Shown here in pieces: positions 1 to 8,727 of a stretch of 64,000 nt of DNA. Source of the stretch: Janibacter endophyticus (GTDB lineage: Bacteria > Actinomycetota > Actinomycetes > Actinomycetales > Dermatophilaceae); the NCBI RefSeq assembly GCF_016888335.1, contig NZ_JAFEJG010000004.1, forward strand, positions 2,294,001-2,358,000. Reading direction: 5' to 3'. Below the pieces are notes generated by a model, which was not told the DNA's origin, ran no database searches, and saw only the letters and a list, made by a program, of their open reading frames with translations. Numbering within the stretch: the stretch's first letter is position 1; the number at the start of each line of letters is the position of its first letter. Both the position numbers and the translations under genes were made by a program.

Positions 1-664
1 TGCCGGTGTCGATCCCCGCGGGGATGCGGACGTTCATCGTGCGCCGGGAGCGGACGCGCCCCTGGCCGGAGCACTCGAAGCAGGGGTTGGGGATGACCTC
101 GCCGAAGCCCTGGCAGGCCGCGCACGGACGCGACGTCATGACCTGGCCGAGGAAGCTGCGCTGGACCATCTGGACCTCGCCGCGACCACCGCAGGCGTCG
201 CAGGTGCGACGGCCCGAGCCGGGCTGCGCACCGTCGCCAGAGCAGGTGCCGCACCGCTCGGCGGTGTCGATGGTCAGCTCCTGGGTCCCGCCGAAGACCG
301 CCTGCTCGAGGTCGACCTGGAGGGCGACGAGCCCGTCCTGGCCGCGCGCCTGACGGGGGCGCGGACCGCGGCCGCCGCCGGCGGCCTGGCCGAAGAACTG
401 CTCCATGATGTCGCTGAAGGAGAAGCCGGCGCCGAAGCCCTCGTGCGCGCCACCGTAGGGGTCGGCGCCCCTGTCGTACTGGCGCCGCTTGGCCTCGTCG
501 CCGAGGACGTCGTAGGCCTGGCTGACGCGCTTGAACTCCTCCTCGGCCTCCGGACCGGGGTTGACGTCCGGGTGGAGCTTGCGGGCCATCTTGCGATAGG
601 CCTTCTTGATCTCCTCCGGGGTCGCGGAGCGGTCGACACCCAGGTCGGCGTAGTAGTCGTTCAC
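1..664 (-). CDS. dnaJ: Chaperone protein DnaJ (partial, C-terminus outside window)
   Basis: Co-chaperone that stimulates the DnaK ATPase and hands over unfolded clients in the cytoplasm. The window edge cuts the gene, leaving the first 221 residues of a family usually near 370-390. Visible are the J domain with HPD at residues 31-33, a Gly/Phe-rich linker at about 68-105, and four zinc-binding CxxC modules (Cys138/141, 155/158, 181/184, 195/198). The GTG at 662-664 is chosen because the J domain begins directly after it and AGAGGA lies about 11 nt upstream. It follows hrcA by 61 bp on the same strand, so it is probably in the HrcA-repressed transcript started at the CIRCE promoter. Confidence 0.96.
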   Translation of the reverse strand, partial: MNDYYADLGVDRSATPEEIKKAYRKMARKLHPDVNPGPEAEEEFKRVSQAYDVLGDEAKRRQYDRGADPYGGAHEGFGAGFSFSDIMEQFFGQAAGGGRGPRPRQARGQDGLVALQVDLEQAVFGGTQELTIDTAERCGTCSGDGAQPGSGRRTCDACGGRGEVQMVQRSFLGQVMTSRPCAACQGFGEVIPNPCFECSGQGRVRSRRTMNVRIPAGIDTG

Positions 665-725
665 GTGCGGTGAGGTCCTCTGCAGATGGGGTTCGGGGGC
701 GAAGGGGTTGTGCCGGGGCCGTGGG

Positions 726-1763
726 TCAGCCGGCGATGATCCGGGAGAGGTAGGTCGCGACGGCCCGGACCTGGCTGATCGTCGCGGGGTAGTTCATCCG
801 GGTCGGCCCAAGGACGCCGACGTGGCCGACGAGCTCGTCGCCCACGCCGTAGCCGGTGGAGACGACCGACGTGCTCTGGAGGCCGGTGACGGGGTTCTCG
901 CTGCCGATGCGGACCGCGACCTCGCCGGTCTGCTCGGCCTCGGCGCCGAGGAGGCGCAGGAGGACGACGTGCTGCTCGAGCGCGTCGAGGACGGGCTCGA
1001 GGGTGAGCGGGAAGTCCGAGGGGGTGCGGGCGAGGTTGGCGGTGCCGGCGAGGGTCACGCGGGTCTCGCTCTCCTCGCGGGCGGCCTCCTCGAGTGCTGC
1101 GAGGACGCCGGCGGTCAGGCTCGAGCTCGTGCGCTGGTCGTCGTCGAGGGTGCGCAGCGCGGTGACCGCCTCGGCGAGGCGGCGCTCGGTGGCGGCGGCG
1201 TTGATGTGGGTGCGCGCGGCGGCGAGCTCTTCGGCACCGGCCGTGGTCGTGTAGTCGGTGTCGGTCGCGATGACGCGCTGCTCGACCCGGCCGGTGCCCA
1301 TGATGGCGATGACCATGAGGCGCGTGGCGCTCATCGGCACGAGCTCGACGTGGCGCACGGTGCTGCGGGTCAGCGAGGGGTACTGGACGACGGCGACCTG
1401 TCGGGTGAGCGTCGCGAGCAGCCGGACGGTGCGGTCGAGGACCTCGTCGAGCTCGTCGGCGCCGTCGAGGAACTGCGCGATCGCGGCCCGCTCGGCGCGC
1501 GACATCGGCTTGAGCGTCGAGAGCTGGTCGACGAAGGCGCGGTAGCCGGCGTCGGTAGGGATGCGGCCGGCGCTCGTGTGCGGGGCGGCGATGAGGCCGG
1601 CGTCCTCGAGGGCGGCCATGTCGTTGCGGACGGTGGCGGCGCTCACGCCGAGCTGGTGGCGTTCGAGGAGGGCGCGGGAGCCGACCGGCTCGCTCGTGTG
1701 GACGTAGTCCTCGACGATGGCGGAGAGGACGGCCATCCGTCTCTCAGAGCTCAGTGCGCTCAT
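726..1763 (-). CDS. hrcA: Heat-inducible transcription repressor HrcA
   Basis: Repressor of class I heat-shock genes; it binds CIRCE and is kept active by GroEL in the best-studied bacteria. The 345-residue product has the N-terminal winged-helix segment (about residues 1-75, with [14 protein letters not shown] as the recognition region) and the long C-terminal HrcA domain, and matches the family length. The ATG at 1761-1763 is preferred over an upstream TTG at 1859: AGGAG lies about 5-9 nt before it and the family N-terminus starts here. A CIRCE operator overlaps the predicted transcription start upstream, so the gene is likely autoregulated together with dnaJ. Confidence 0.97.
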   Translation of the reverse strand: MSALSSERRMAVLSAIVEDYVHTSEPVGSRALLERHQLGVSAATVRNDMAALEDAGLIAAPHTSAGRIPTDAGYRAFVDQLSTLKPMSRAERAAIAQFLDGADELDEVLDRTVRLLATLTRQVAVVQYPSLTRSTVRHVELVPMSATRLMVIAIMGTGRVEQRVIATDTDYTTTAGAEELAAARTHINAAATERRLAEAVTALRTLDDDQRTSSSLTAGVLAALEEAAREESETRVTLAGTANLARTPSDFPLTLEPVLDALEQHVVLLRLLGAEAEQTGEVAVRIGSENPVTGLQSTSVVSTGYGVGDELVGHVGVLGPTRMNYPATISQVRAVATYLSRIIAG

Positions 1764-1805
1764 GGGGCTCCTCGTGCTCCCTTCGTCATCTCGGCTGGGC
1801 CTGCC

Positions 1806-1830
1806 TGGCACTCTCGACACCTGAGTGCCA
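1806..1830 (-). promoter_or_regulatory. CIRCE operator of hrcA-dnaJ
   Basis: TGGCACTC (1806-1813), a 9-nt spacer and GAGTGCCA (1823-1830) form a perfect inverted repeat matching the CIRCE layout (consensus half-site TTAGCACTC, 9-nt spacer). It sits 42 bp before the hrcA start codon and directly downstream of a minus-strand -10, so it should cover the transcription start. Confidence 0.93.
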
Positions 1831-1859
1831 AGTCTACGGACCTCCCGGCCATTCCCCAA
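1831..1859 (-). promoter_or_regulatory. hrcA promoter (-35/-10)
   Basis: On the minus strand TTGGGG (1859-1854), 17 nt, then TAGACT (1836-1831). Spacing is canonical for a housekeeping sigma factor, and the transcription start would fall inside the adjoining CIRCE. The assignment rests on motif resemblance only. Confidence 0.6.
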
Positions 1860-1882
1860 TCCGCCGGGTAGCGTGCCGCGAC

Positions 1883-2785
1883 GTGACGCCCCCGACCTCC
1901 CGGCCCCCGACCGACCGCTACGGCTCTGACGTGCTCTCCGGCGACTGGCGCTCCGCGGGGCGCCCGCGCAGCCGCGAGGTCGAGGCGACCCCCGACCTCG
2001 TCGTCGAGGACTTCGAGACGGGGTGGGTCGGCGCGGTCGTCCGCGTCGAGAAGGCGGGCGGCATGCACGTCGTCCACCTCGAGGACCGGCGCGGCAAGGT
2101 CAAGGCCTTCCCGCTCGGGCCGGGCTTCCTCATCGACGGCGCCCCGGTCGTGCTCACTCCCCCGAAGGCTGCCGGACGGGCCGCGCTCGCCGCGGCCCAG
2201 CAGGCCGCCGCCCGGACCGCGTCCGGCTCGGTCGCCGTCCACGACGGGGCGGCGCGGGTCGCCATCGGGTCGCGGATCTTCGTCGAGGGCCGCCACGACG
2301 CCGAGCTCGTCGAGAAGGTGTGGGGTCACGACCTGCGGGTCGAGGGCGTCGTCGTCGAGATGCTCGACGGTGTCGACGACCTCGAGGCCGCGATCCGCGA
2401 CTTCGCCCCCGAACCGGGGCGCCGGATGGGTGTCCTCGTCGACCACCTCGTCCCCGGCTCGAAGGAGTCCCGGATCGTCGCGAAGGCCGCCGGCCTGACC
2501 CCCTTCGCCCCCCACGTCCTGATCGTCGGGCACCCCTTCGTCGACGTCTGGCAGTCGGTGCGCCCCCAGCGGCTCGGGATGGACGCGTGGCCCACGGTGC
2601 CGCGCTCGGTCGAGTGGAAGCGCGGGATCTGCGCCCACCTCGGCTGGCCGCACGACACCCAGGCCGACATCGCCCGGGCGTGGAAGCAGATCCTCGGGAC
2701 CGTGCGGACCTACGCCGACCTCGAGCCCGCCCTCCTCGGCCGGGTCGAGGAGCTCATCGACTTCGTCACCGCCGCCACCCCCTGA
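1883..2785 (+). CDS. DUF3097 family protein
   Basis: Actinobacterial DUF3097 protein, 300 residues; molecular function unknown. The N-terminal half carries a segment rich in valine and charged residues ([19 protein letters not shown]). The C-terminal half carries [16 protein letters not shown], whose EGRHDAE stretch resembles the acidic N-terminal motif of Toprim/primase-like folds; that resemblance is inference. The GTG at 1883 is chosen because the conserved region begins nearby and TAGCGT (1869-1874) lies 8 nt upstream, suggesting a very short or absent 5' leader. It is divergent from hrcA and convergent with the fabG-like gene. Confidence 0.85.
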   Translation: MTPPTSRPPTDRYGSDVLSGDWRSAGRPRSREVEATPDLVVEDFETGWVGAVVRVEKAGGMHVVHLEDRRGKVKAFPLGPGFLIDGAPVVLTPPKAAGRAALAAAQQAAARTASGSVAVHDGAARVAIGSRIFVEGRHDAELVEKVWGHDLRVEGVVVEMLDGVDDLEAAIRDFAPEPGRRMGVLVDHLVPGSKESRIVAKAAGLTPFAPHVLIVGHPFVDVWQSVRPQRLGMDAWPTVPRSVEWKRGICAHLGWPHDTQADIARAWKQILGTVRTYADLEPALLGRVEELIDFVTAATP

Positions 2786-3029
2786 GATCCGAATTTCCCC
2801 GGGCTTCTGTCAAAGGCTCAGGAATGTTCGCGGGCGGATTGTTCGGAGCCCAAGCCGACGCCGACCCACTCATCGGGAGACAGGACGGCCACTTCGCCCC
2901 GCCCAGACCAGGACGAAGGGGACGACGCCGGGGCACCCCGGCAGGCACCTCAGAATCCGCCCATGGAACTGACGATCCGCCCGCGAATGTTCGCGGGCGG
3001 ATGTCAGAAACCTGGGGAAATTTGGATCT
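2785..3029. repeat. Nested inverted-repeat element, MITE-like or long structured intergenic repeat
   Basis: This 245-bp gene-free stretch between two convergent genes is bounded by 25-bp inverted repeats, 2785-2809 and 3005-3029, identical at 22 of 25 positions; two of the three differences would be G-U pairs in a plus-strand RNA. Inside, a 17-bp direct repeat AATGTTCGCGGGCGGAT occurs at 2823-2839 and 2986-3002. The second copy is half of a perfect 13-bp palindrome (2975-2987 with 2990-3002). A ninth-order shorter inverted copy, AATCCGCCC, lies at 2954-2962. No ORF is convincing. It could be a non-autonomous mobile repeat or an elaborate bidirectional terminator. Confidence 0.6.
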
Positions 3030-3033
3030 GGGG

Positions 3034-3789
3034 TCAGTCCTTGGGGCCGCCGGCGACGTAGATGACCTGGCCGGAGACGAAGCCGGCCTCCTCGGAGCAC
3101 AGGAACGCGGCGGTCGCGGCGATGTCCTCGGGCTGGCCGACACGCTGGACCGGGATCTGCTCGGCCGAGTACTTGATGAAGTCGTCGAACGGGACGCCGA
3201 GCCGCTCGGCCGTTGACGCCGTCATCTCCGTCTGGATGAAGCCCGGCGCGATCGCGTTGGCGGTGACGCCGAACTTGCCGAGCTCGATCGCGAGGGTCTT
3301 CGTCAAGCCCTGCATGCCGGCCTTGGCGGCCGAGTAGTTCGCCTGGCCTCGGTTGCCGAGCGCCGAGGTCGAGGAGAGGTTGACGATGCGGCCGTACTTC
3401 TCCTGCGTCATGAACGCCTGGCACGCCTTGGTCATGAGGAAGGCGCCGCGCAGGTGCACGCCCATGACGGCGTCCCAGTCGTCGGTCGTCATCTTGAAGA
3501 GCATGTTGTCGCGGATGATCCCCGCGTTGTTCACGAGGATCGTCGGGGCCCCGAGCTCGGCGGCGATCCGCTCGAAGGCGGCGGCGACCTGCTCCTCGTC
3601 GGAGACGTCAGCGCCGACGGCGATGGCCTGCCCGCCGGCGGCGGTGATCTCGTCGACGGTGCCCTGGCAGGCGGCCTCGTCGAGGTCGACGACGGCGACC
3701 TTGTGGCCGTCGTGGGCGAATCGGAGGGCGATGGCCTTGCCGATGCCGCGGGCGGCTCCGGTGACGACGGCGGTGCGCTGGGTGCTCAT
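3034..3789 (-). CDS. FabG-like 3-oxoacyl-[acyl-carrier-protein] reductase (SDR)
   Basis: NAD(P)H-dependent short-chain dehydrogenase, 251 residues, most like FabG-type 3-oxoacyl-ACP reductases. The nucleotide-binding TGAARGIG is at residues 10-17, NNAG at 87-90, the catalytic serine near 139, and Tyr152/Lys156 in YSAAK. The C-terminal FVSGQVIYVAGG is typical of FabG. AGGAG about 5-9 nt upstream supports the ATG at 3787-3789. It stands alone rather than in a fatty-acid cluster, so its substrate could be an acyl-CoA or another ketone; the symbol is left blank for that reason. Confidence 0.88.
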   Translation of the reverse strand: MSTQRTAVVTGAARGIGKAIALRFAHDGHKVAVVDLDEAACQGTVDEITAAGGQAIAVGADVSDEEQVAAAFERIAAELGAPTILVNNAGIIRDNMLFKMTTDDWDAVMGVHLRGAFLMTKACQAFMTQEKYGRIVNLSSTSALGNRGQANYSAAKAGMQGLTKTLAIELGKFGVTANAIAPGFIQTEMTASTAERLGVPFDDFIKYSAEQIPVQRVGQPEDIAATAAFLCSEEAGFVSGQVIYVAGGPKD

Positions 3790-3894
3790 GCGTTCTCCTG
3801 CGGGTACGTGGTGGTGGGCCTTCGCCCTATGCATAGCAGCCCGAGGGCGAAGGGGGCGCGTCGGGACCGCGGAGCGACGCACGTCACGGGTCGC

Positions 3895-4572
3895 TCAGCC
3901 CCGCCGGCGGAACCGGTTGACCGTCTTGCCGCGGAGGTTGGCGCTGAGGACCGGCTGGGTCGGGAGCACCCAGCCCTGCTTGTGGGCGAGCAGGCAGACG
4001 CCGGCACCGACGAGGGTGCCCACAGGAGCGGCGAAGGGGCCCAGGCCCACCTCGCGCAGGAGGTAGTAGGCGATCGCACCGATGAGCGCGGCGGTCGCGT
4101 AGAGCTCGGACTGGCGGAAGATCTTCGGCACCTGGCCGAGCATCACGTCGCGGACCGCGCCGCCACCGACCGCGGTGAGGACGCCGAGGAGGATCGAGGG
4201 CAGCGGGGCGAGGCCGGCCTGGAGCGACTTCTGCGTGCCGACGACCGCCCACGTGCCGAGCGCGAGCGCGTCGACGTACGGGAAGACCTGCCGCCACCGC
4301 CGCCCCTCGAAACGCACGAGGAAGGCGAGCGCGGAGGCCCCGAGCGCGCACACGAGATAGGCGGGGTCGGTGAGCGCGACCGGCGTCGTGTCGAGCAGCA
4401 CGTCCCGGATCGCACCACCCCCGAGCGCGGAGATGATCGAGAGGATCGCGAAGCCGACCGGGTCAAGGTTGAACTGGCGGGCCACCGCCGCCCCGAGCAG
4501 CGCGTTGGTCACGACGCCGAGCAGGTCGATGCTGCGGATGATCTCCTCGATGAGGGCCTGGTGCTCGCTCAT
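3895..4572 (-). CDS. TRIC/UPF0126-family trimeric intracellular cation channel-like membrane protein
   Basis: A 225-residue membrane protein made of two homologous halves, each with about three hydrophobic helices and a glycine-rich signature (GGGAIRDVLL, then GGGAVRDVML) that forms the bent helices of TRIC-type channels; a seventh helix follows. Prokaryotic members conduct monovalent cations in the few cases studied; the role in this organism is not known. The ATG at 4570-4572 overlaps the hemW stop by 3 nt, so the gene is translated behind hemW. The C-terminus ends in a short basic tail. Confidence 0.9.
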   Translation of the reverse strand: MSEHQALIEEIIRSIDLLGVVTNALLGAAVARQFNLDPVGFAILSIISALGGGAIRDVLLDTTPVALTDPAYLVCALGASALAFLVRFEGRRWRQVFPYVDALALGTWAVVGTQKSLQAGLAPLPSILLGVLTAVGGGAVRDVMLGQVPKIFRQSELYATAALIGAIAYYLLREVGLGPFAAPVGTLVGAGVCLLAHKQGWVLPTQPVLSANLRGKTVNRFRRRG

Positions 4573-5828
4573 ACGGCCCCCTCCACGAGCAGCGCCTGGA
4601 CGACGGTGTCGGCGAGCAGCCGGCCGCGGCGGGTGAGCACGACACGACCGAGCACGGCAGCGCGTCCGTCGACGAGCCGGTCCGCGACGAGCCCGGCGAC
4701 CGCCCGTCGGCCCTCGGCGGTGAGCGCGGAGACCGGCAGCCCGTCGACGAGGCGGACCCCGAGGAGGACCTCCTCGTCGTGCTGCTGGCCCGTGTCGAGC
4801 ACCTCCCGGGCGGCCGCCGGCGACTCCTCCTGGGCCAGTCGGGCGGCCCAGGAGCTCGGGTGCTTGACGTTCCACCACCGGGTGCCGGCGACGTGGCTGT
4901 GCGCGCCGGGACCGACGCCCCACCAGTCGTCGCCCCGCCAGTACGCAAGGTTGTGGCGGCACCGCAGGTCCTCCTCCGACGCGGCGCGCGACCAGTTGCT
5001 GATCTCGTACCAGTCGTAACCGGCGGAGCCGAGGAGATCGTCGGCGAGCTCGTACTTGTCCGCCTCGTCGTCCCCGGTCGGCATCGGCAGCTCTCCCCGC
5101 CGGACGCGGGCGTGGAGCCTCGTGCCCGGCTCGACGGTCAGGGCGTACGCCGAGATGTGGTCGGGGTCCAGCGCGATCGCCGCCTCGAGGCTGGCCCGCC
5201 AGTCCTCGAGGGACTCGCCCGGGGTCCCGTAGATGAGGTCCAGACTCACCGCGAGAGCGGCCTCACGGGCGCCGCTGACCGCCCGGGCGACGTTGGCCGG
5301 GTCGTGCGTCCGGTCGAGGGTCTGCAGGACCCGCGGCACCGCGGACTGCATCCCGAAGGACACCCGGGTGAAGCCCCCTTCGCGCAGGGCCGCCAGGGAC
5401 GAAGGGGTGACCGAGTCCGGGTTGGCCTCCGTGGTGACCTCGGCGTCGGCCGCCAGACCGAAGCGCTCCCGGATCCCGTCGAGGACCCGGACGAGGTCGG
5501 CGGCGGGCAGCAGGGTGGGCGTCCCTCCCCCGACGAAGACCGTGCTGACCTCGGGGGCCGCCGGCCCCAGGACCGAGCGGGCGAGGTCGAGCTCGCGCAG
5601 CGCCCCCTCGGCGAAGCTCGCCTGGCTCGAGCCCGCAGGGCCGTCGGCGCCGCCGAGCTCGGTCGCGGTGTACGTGTTGAAGTCGCAGTAGCCGCACCGC
5701 ACCGCGCAGAAGGGGACGTGCACGTACATCCCGAGCGCCCGGGCACCCACCGCAGCGGCCGACGCCTCGGGGAGGGAACCGTCCGAGGGCGCGGGGTCTC
5801 CGTCGGGCAGGGTGGGCACGGCGGACAT
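4569..5828 (-). CDS. hemW: Radical SAM heme chaperone HemW
   Basis: HemW, the coproporphyrinogen-oxidase-like radical SAM protein now regarded as a heme chaperone. The 419-residue product has the [4Fe-4S] motif CAVRCGYC at residues 41-48, preceded by YVHVPF, then GGGTPTLLP and the C-terminal HemN domain. The extra cysteine and the N-terminal extension needed for true HemN activity are absent, which favours HemW. The ATG at 5826-5828 precedes a roughly 30-residue leader rich in Pro, Ala and Ser. The gene is divergent from the phosphatase gene. An inverted pair of the window-wide octamer lies inside it (5375-5382 and 5400-5407). Confidence 0.93.
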   Translation of the reverse strand: MSAVPTLPDGDPAPSDGSLPEASAAAVGARALGMYVHVPFCAVRCGYCDFNTYTATELGGADGPAGSSQASFAEGALRELDLARSVLGPAAPEVSTVFVGGGTPTLLPAADLVRVLDGIRERFGLAADAEVTTEANPDSVTPSSLAALREGGFTRVSFGMQSAVPRVLQTLDRTHDPANVARAVSGAREAALAVSLDLIYGTPGESLEDWRASLEAAIALDPDHISAYALTVEPGTRLHARVRRGELPMPTGDDEADKYELADDLLGSAGYDWYEISNWSRAASEEDLRCRHNLAYWRGDDWWGVGPGAHSHVAGTRWWNVKHPSSWAARLAQEESPAAAREVLDTGQQHDEEVLLGVRLVDGLPVSALTAEGRRAVAGLVADRLVDGRAAVLGRVVLTRRGRLLADTVVQALLVEGAV

Positions 5829-5843
5829 CCTCCCACCCGCGGC

Positions 5844-5849
5844 TACCCT
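5844..5849 (+). promoter_or_regulatory. -10 element TACCCT
   Basis: TACCCT ends 6 nt before the ATG at 5856, predicting a leaderless phosphatase transcript. Confidence 0.6.
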
Positions 5850-5855
5850 GGCCAC

Positions 5856-6644
5856 ATGACCCGCTGGATCGATCTCGAGGGCGTCGTCAACATGCGTGAC
5901 ATGGGCGGGCTGCCCACCACGCACGGACGGGCGACCCAGAGCGGGCGGCTCATCCGCAGCGACAACCTCCAGGACCTCACCCCCGCCTCGGTGACCCACC
6001 TCGTGGACACCCTCGGGGTGACCGACGTCGTCGACCTGCGCAGCACGCTCGAGCACCGGATCACCGGCGAGGGGCCGCTGCGCGCGACCTCCCTGACGCA
6101 CCACCACCACAGCCTCGTCGTCGAGTCCGACGACGACGCCCGGACCGTCGACGAGGCGCTCGCCCTGCGTTTCGAGCCGGACGGCTCCCGGGGCCGGCCG
6201 AAGCCGGTGCGCGACGCCGACTTCTGGGGCCGCCACTACACGGGCTACGTGACCCGGCGGCCGGACTCGGTGGGGGCCGCGCTGGCCGCGATATCGCGCA
6301 GCCCGGGCGGCACGATCGTCCACTGCGCGGCCGGCAAGGACCGCACCGGCACGGTCGTCGGCATGGCGCTGTCGGTCGCGGGGGTGCCGGACGACGCGAT
6401 CGTCGAGGACTACGTGCTCTCGGCCGAGCGGATCGAGCGGATCATCGACCGGCTCATCGACGTCGAGCCGTACCGCTACAGCCTGCCGTCGCACACCATC
6501 GACGAGCAGCGCCCCAAGGCGGAGTCGATGGCCGCGGTCCTCACCCACCTGCGCGACGCGCACGGCGGCGCCGAGGCCTGGTTGCGTGAGCGCGGCTGGC
6601 GCGAGGACGACGTCGCCCGGCTCCGGTCGCGGCTGCTCGACTAG
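5856..6644 (+). CDS. Tyrosine-protein phosphatase (PtpB/SIW14-like)
   Basis: Protein tyrosine phosphatase of the tyrosine/serine PTP family, 262 residues. The P-loop HCAAGKDRTG starts at His156, with the nucleophile Cys157 and the invariant arginine six residues on; the lysine inside the loop is characteristic of the M. tuberculosis PtpB and inositol-phosphate-phosphatase-like branch. The N-terminal VNMRDMGGLPT is the usual NFRD-type opening of that group. No signal peptide is seen, so a cytoplasmic location is likely. ATG 5856 is fixed by the -10 element just upstream. The gene is convergent with the DUF4442 gene across a short hairpin. Confidence 0.9.
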   Translation: MTRWIDLEGVVNMRDMGGLPTTHGRATQSGRLIRSDNLQDLTPASVTHLVDTLGVTDVVDLRSTLEHRITGEGPLRATSLTHHHHSLVVESDDDARTVDEALALRFEPDGSRGRPKPVRDADFWGRHYTGYVTRRPDSVGAALAAISRSPGGTIVHCAAGKDRTGTVVGMALSVAGVPDDAIVEDYVLSAERIERIIDRLIDVEPYRYSLPSHTIDEQRPKAESMAAVLTHLRDAHGGAEAWLRERGWREDDVARLRSRLLD

Positions 6645-6667
6645 CCCTTCGAGGCTCCTCGCAGGGC
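6644..6667. terminator. Bidirectional hairpin between phosphatase and DUF4442 genes
   Basis: GCCCT and CGAGG (6644-6654) pair with CCTCG and AGGGC (6657-6667) with one internal mismatch and a 2-nt loop. The stem begins at the last base of the phosphatase stop codon and lies between convergent genes. There is no U-tract. Confidence 0.6.
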
Positions 6668-6677
6668 TCGGCGCACC

Positions 6678-7160
6678 TCAGGGAGCGGTCTGCGCGGGCT
6701 TCTCGCTCACGTAGACCGGGATGGTGCCCTGCACGGCGACGACGCCGTCGGTGCGCACGGCCTTGACGCGCACCTCGAGGTCGAAGGGCGCGGGCTTGTC
6801 CCAGTCCTGCGGCGAGGTCTCGGCGACGCACAGCAGGTCGGTCGTGGACTTCGCGAGGTACTCGACGTTCAGCCCGCGAGGCAACCACCGCTGGTGGTCG
6901 GGGCAGGTCGCCTCGGCGACGAGACCCATCGCGGCCTCGAGCCCGTTGCACACGGCGATCGCGTGGAGCGTGCCGATGTGGTTGTGCACCGCCTTGCGGT
7001 TCTTGATCGTCAGCTCCGCGTGGTGGGGTCGCACCTCACGCACCTGCGGCCGCACCGTCCAGAAGTACGGCGCGACGCGCGCGTAGAGCAGGGAGAAGAG
7101 CTGCTTGCCCTTCGGGTACCGGAGGGATCGCTGGTACAGGGCGTAGGTCTTCTGGGCCAT
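6678..7160 (-). CDS. DUF4442 hot-dog-fold protein (PaaI-thioesterase-like)
   Basis: A 160-residue DUF4442 protein, a family with the hot-dog fold of acyl-CoA thioesterases. The segment NHIGTLHAIAVCNGLEAAMG corresponds to the hot-dog helix region where thioesterases bind and cleave acyl thioesters. No catalytic assignment can be made from sequence alone. The ATG at 7158-7160 is supported by TAGGGT ending 6 nt upstream. It is divergent from the wax-ester-synthase-like operon, with only 115 bp between start codons. A role in trimming or editing acyl thioesters for that operon is attractive but inferred from position. Confidence 0.85.
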   Translation of the reverse strand: MAQKTYALYQRSLRYPKGKQLFSLLYARVAPYFWTVRPQVREVRPHHAELTIKNRKAVHNHIGTLHAIAVCNGLEAAMGLVAEATCPDHQRWLPRGLNVEYLAKSTTDLLCVAETSPQDWDKPAPFDLEVRVKAVRTDGVVAVQGTIPVYVSEKPAQTAP

Positions 7161-7166
7161 GCCGAC

Positions 7167-7172
7167 ACCCTA
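7167..7172 (-). promoter_or_regulatory. -10 element TAGGGT
   Basis: Minus-strand TAGGGT, 6 nt before the DUF4442 start at 7160. Confidence 0.6.
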
Positions 7173-7263
7173 GGTGGGACGAAGGGGTGATCGGCCACCG
7201 GGCCAGGAGTCTCGGCGTGTGACCTTTGCCCCTGTTTCGGGCCCGGCCCCGCCGACTTCCACG

Positions 7264-7269
7264 TACGTT
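7264..7269 (+). promoter_or_regulatory. -10 element TACGTT
   Basis: TACGTT ends 6 nt before the GTG at 7276 and should drive the three-gene lipid operon. Confidence 0.55.
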
Positions 7270-7275
7270 GGGCAG

Positions 7276-8727
7276 GTGAGCACCCTGGCAGCCGACGACC
7301 TCGTGCCGATCCCCGCCTCGGACCAGACCTGGCTCCACATGGATCGGCCCAACAACCTGATGTACGTCCGCTCCATGCTGTGGTTCGAGGAGGCGCCGGC
7401 GCTCGAGGACGTGCACCAGCTCCTCGAGGAACGACTCATCGGCAAGCACCCCGTCTTCCGGCGACGGGCCGTCGAGATCGAGGGACGCTGGTACTGGCAG
7501 GACGACGAGGACTTCGACATCGGTCGTCACGTGAGCACCAGCCGGCTCGACGGCGACGAGGACGAGCTGCGGGCCTGGATCGGCAAGCAGTTCGCCCAGC
7601 CGCTCGACGGCGACCATCCCCTGTGGAGCATCGAGTTCCTCAGCGGCGTCGAGGGGTACGGCACCGTGATGTTCTGTCGCTTCCACCACGCTCTGGCCGA
7701 CGGGATCCGGCTGACCCAGCTGATGTTCAACCTCTGCGACCCGGCCGACGGCAGCGCGGTGCTGCCCGTGCCGGTGGGTCGCGAGCACCGCAGGCCAGGG
7801 TTGCTCTCGACCGGTGTCACCGTGGCCCGCCGTGGCCTCGGCGACGCCGGCAACCTGGTCGCCGGCACCCTCCGGGCGCCCCTTCGCATCGCGATGTCCC
7901 TCAACCCCCGGCTCGTCCGGGACGGGATCGGGCTCATCCGGCGGCCGCTGCGCGTCTTCGACCTCATCGAGGGGCTGACCGACCAGGACAACCAGTCGAT
8001 CAACACCATCGCCGAGGTCAGCCGCATGCTCGCCGCCCCGCCGAGCGCCCGCACCGCCTGGTCCGGCGTGCCGGGGGTCGAGAAGAAGGTCTCCTGGGTC
8101 AGGGGTTTGGACCTCCAGACGATCAAGGCGCTTGCGCTGGAGCACGACGGCACCGTCAACGACGTGCTGCTGGCCCTCGTCTCCCAGGCGATGACCCGCT
8201 ACCTCGCCGAGAAGGACGCCCTCGTCGAGGAGATCTCCTGGCTCGTGCCCGTCTCGCTCCTCCCCTTCGACGCGAACCTCCCCGAGGAGCTCGGCAACCA
8301 CTTCTCCCTCGTGTTCCTCCCCATGCCCCTCGGGCTGGAGAGCACGCGGCACGCTGTCGCCGAGATGCGGGCCCGCATGTTCCGGATCAAGCACAGCATC
8401 GAGCCGGCCATCACCTTCGGCGTGCAGCTGGCCATCGCGCAGTCCCCGAAGGCGCTCGCCTTCCAGCTGACCAACCTCTTCGCCAACAAGGGGGTCGGTG
8501 TCCTCACCAACGTCCCGGGACCACGCGAGCTCATGACCTTCGCGGGGGTGCCGGTCTCCGGAACCCTGGGGTGGGTCCCGACGTCGGGCAACCAGCCGCT
8601 CGGTGTCTGCATCTTCAGCTACAACGGCTCGGTGAATATCGGCATCGCCGGAGACGCCGGCCTCGTGCCGGATCCCGACACCATCGCCGACCTCATCGAC
8701 GACGAGTTCGAGAGGATGAGTCCATGA
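7276..8727 (+). CDS. Wax ester synthase / diacylglycerol acyltransferase (WS/DGAT) family protein
   Basis: Bacterial WS/DGAT-type acyltransferase, 483 residues, close to the usual 450-500. The catalytic HHxxxDG motif appears as HHALADG at residues 137-143. Other family landmarks are PLW in the acceptor region, the NDVLLALVS stretch, and the C-terminal PGP (NVPGPRELM). Known members esterify acyl-CoA with fatty alcohols or diacylglycerol at the membrane or lipid-body surface. The start GTG 7276 fits the -10 element and the family N-terminus; longer in-frame reading upstream is non-coding in character. The stop overlaps the next start (ATGA). The two genes that follow encode an acyl-reductase-like protein and an SDR, which points to wax ester rather than triacylglycerol, but the acceptor cannot be read from sequence. 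Confidence 0.9.
   Translation: MSTLAADDLVPIPASDQTWLHMDRPNNLMYVRSMLWFEEAPALEDVHQLLEERLIGKHPVFRRRAVEIEGRWYWQDDEDFDIGRHVSTSRLDGDEDELRAWIGKQFAQPLDGDHPLWSIEFLSGVEGYGTVMFCRFHHALADGIRLTQLMFNLCDPADGSAVLPVPVGREHRRPGLLSTGVTVARRGLGDAGNLVAGTLRAPLRIAMSLNPRLVRDGIGLIRRPLRVFDLIEGLTDQDNQSINTIAEVSRMLAAPPSARTAWSGVPGVEKKVSWVRGLDLQTIKALALEHDGTVNDVLLALVSQAMTRYLAEKDALVEEISWLVPVSLLPFDANLPEELGNHFSLVFLPMPLGLESTRHAVAEMRARMFRIKHSIEPAITFGVQLAIAQSPKALAFQLTNLFANKGVGVLTNVPGPRELMTFAGVPVSGTLGWVPTSGNQPLGVCIFSYNGSVNIGIAGDAGLVPDPDTIADLIDDEFERMSP

Noticed and set aside
2785-3029. An insertion sequence
   Set aside because: The terminal inverted repeats are present, but the 195 bp between them hold no transposase fragment and no clear target duplication.
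4779-6644. A 621-codon plus-strand frame ending as the phosphatase
   Set aside because: The first 359 codons are antisense to hemW. The -10 element and the family N-terminus place the start at 5856.
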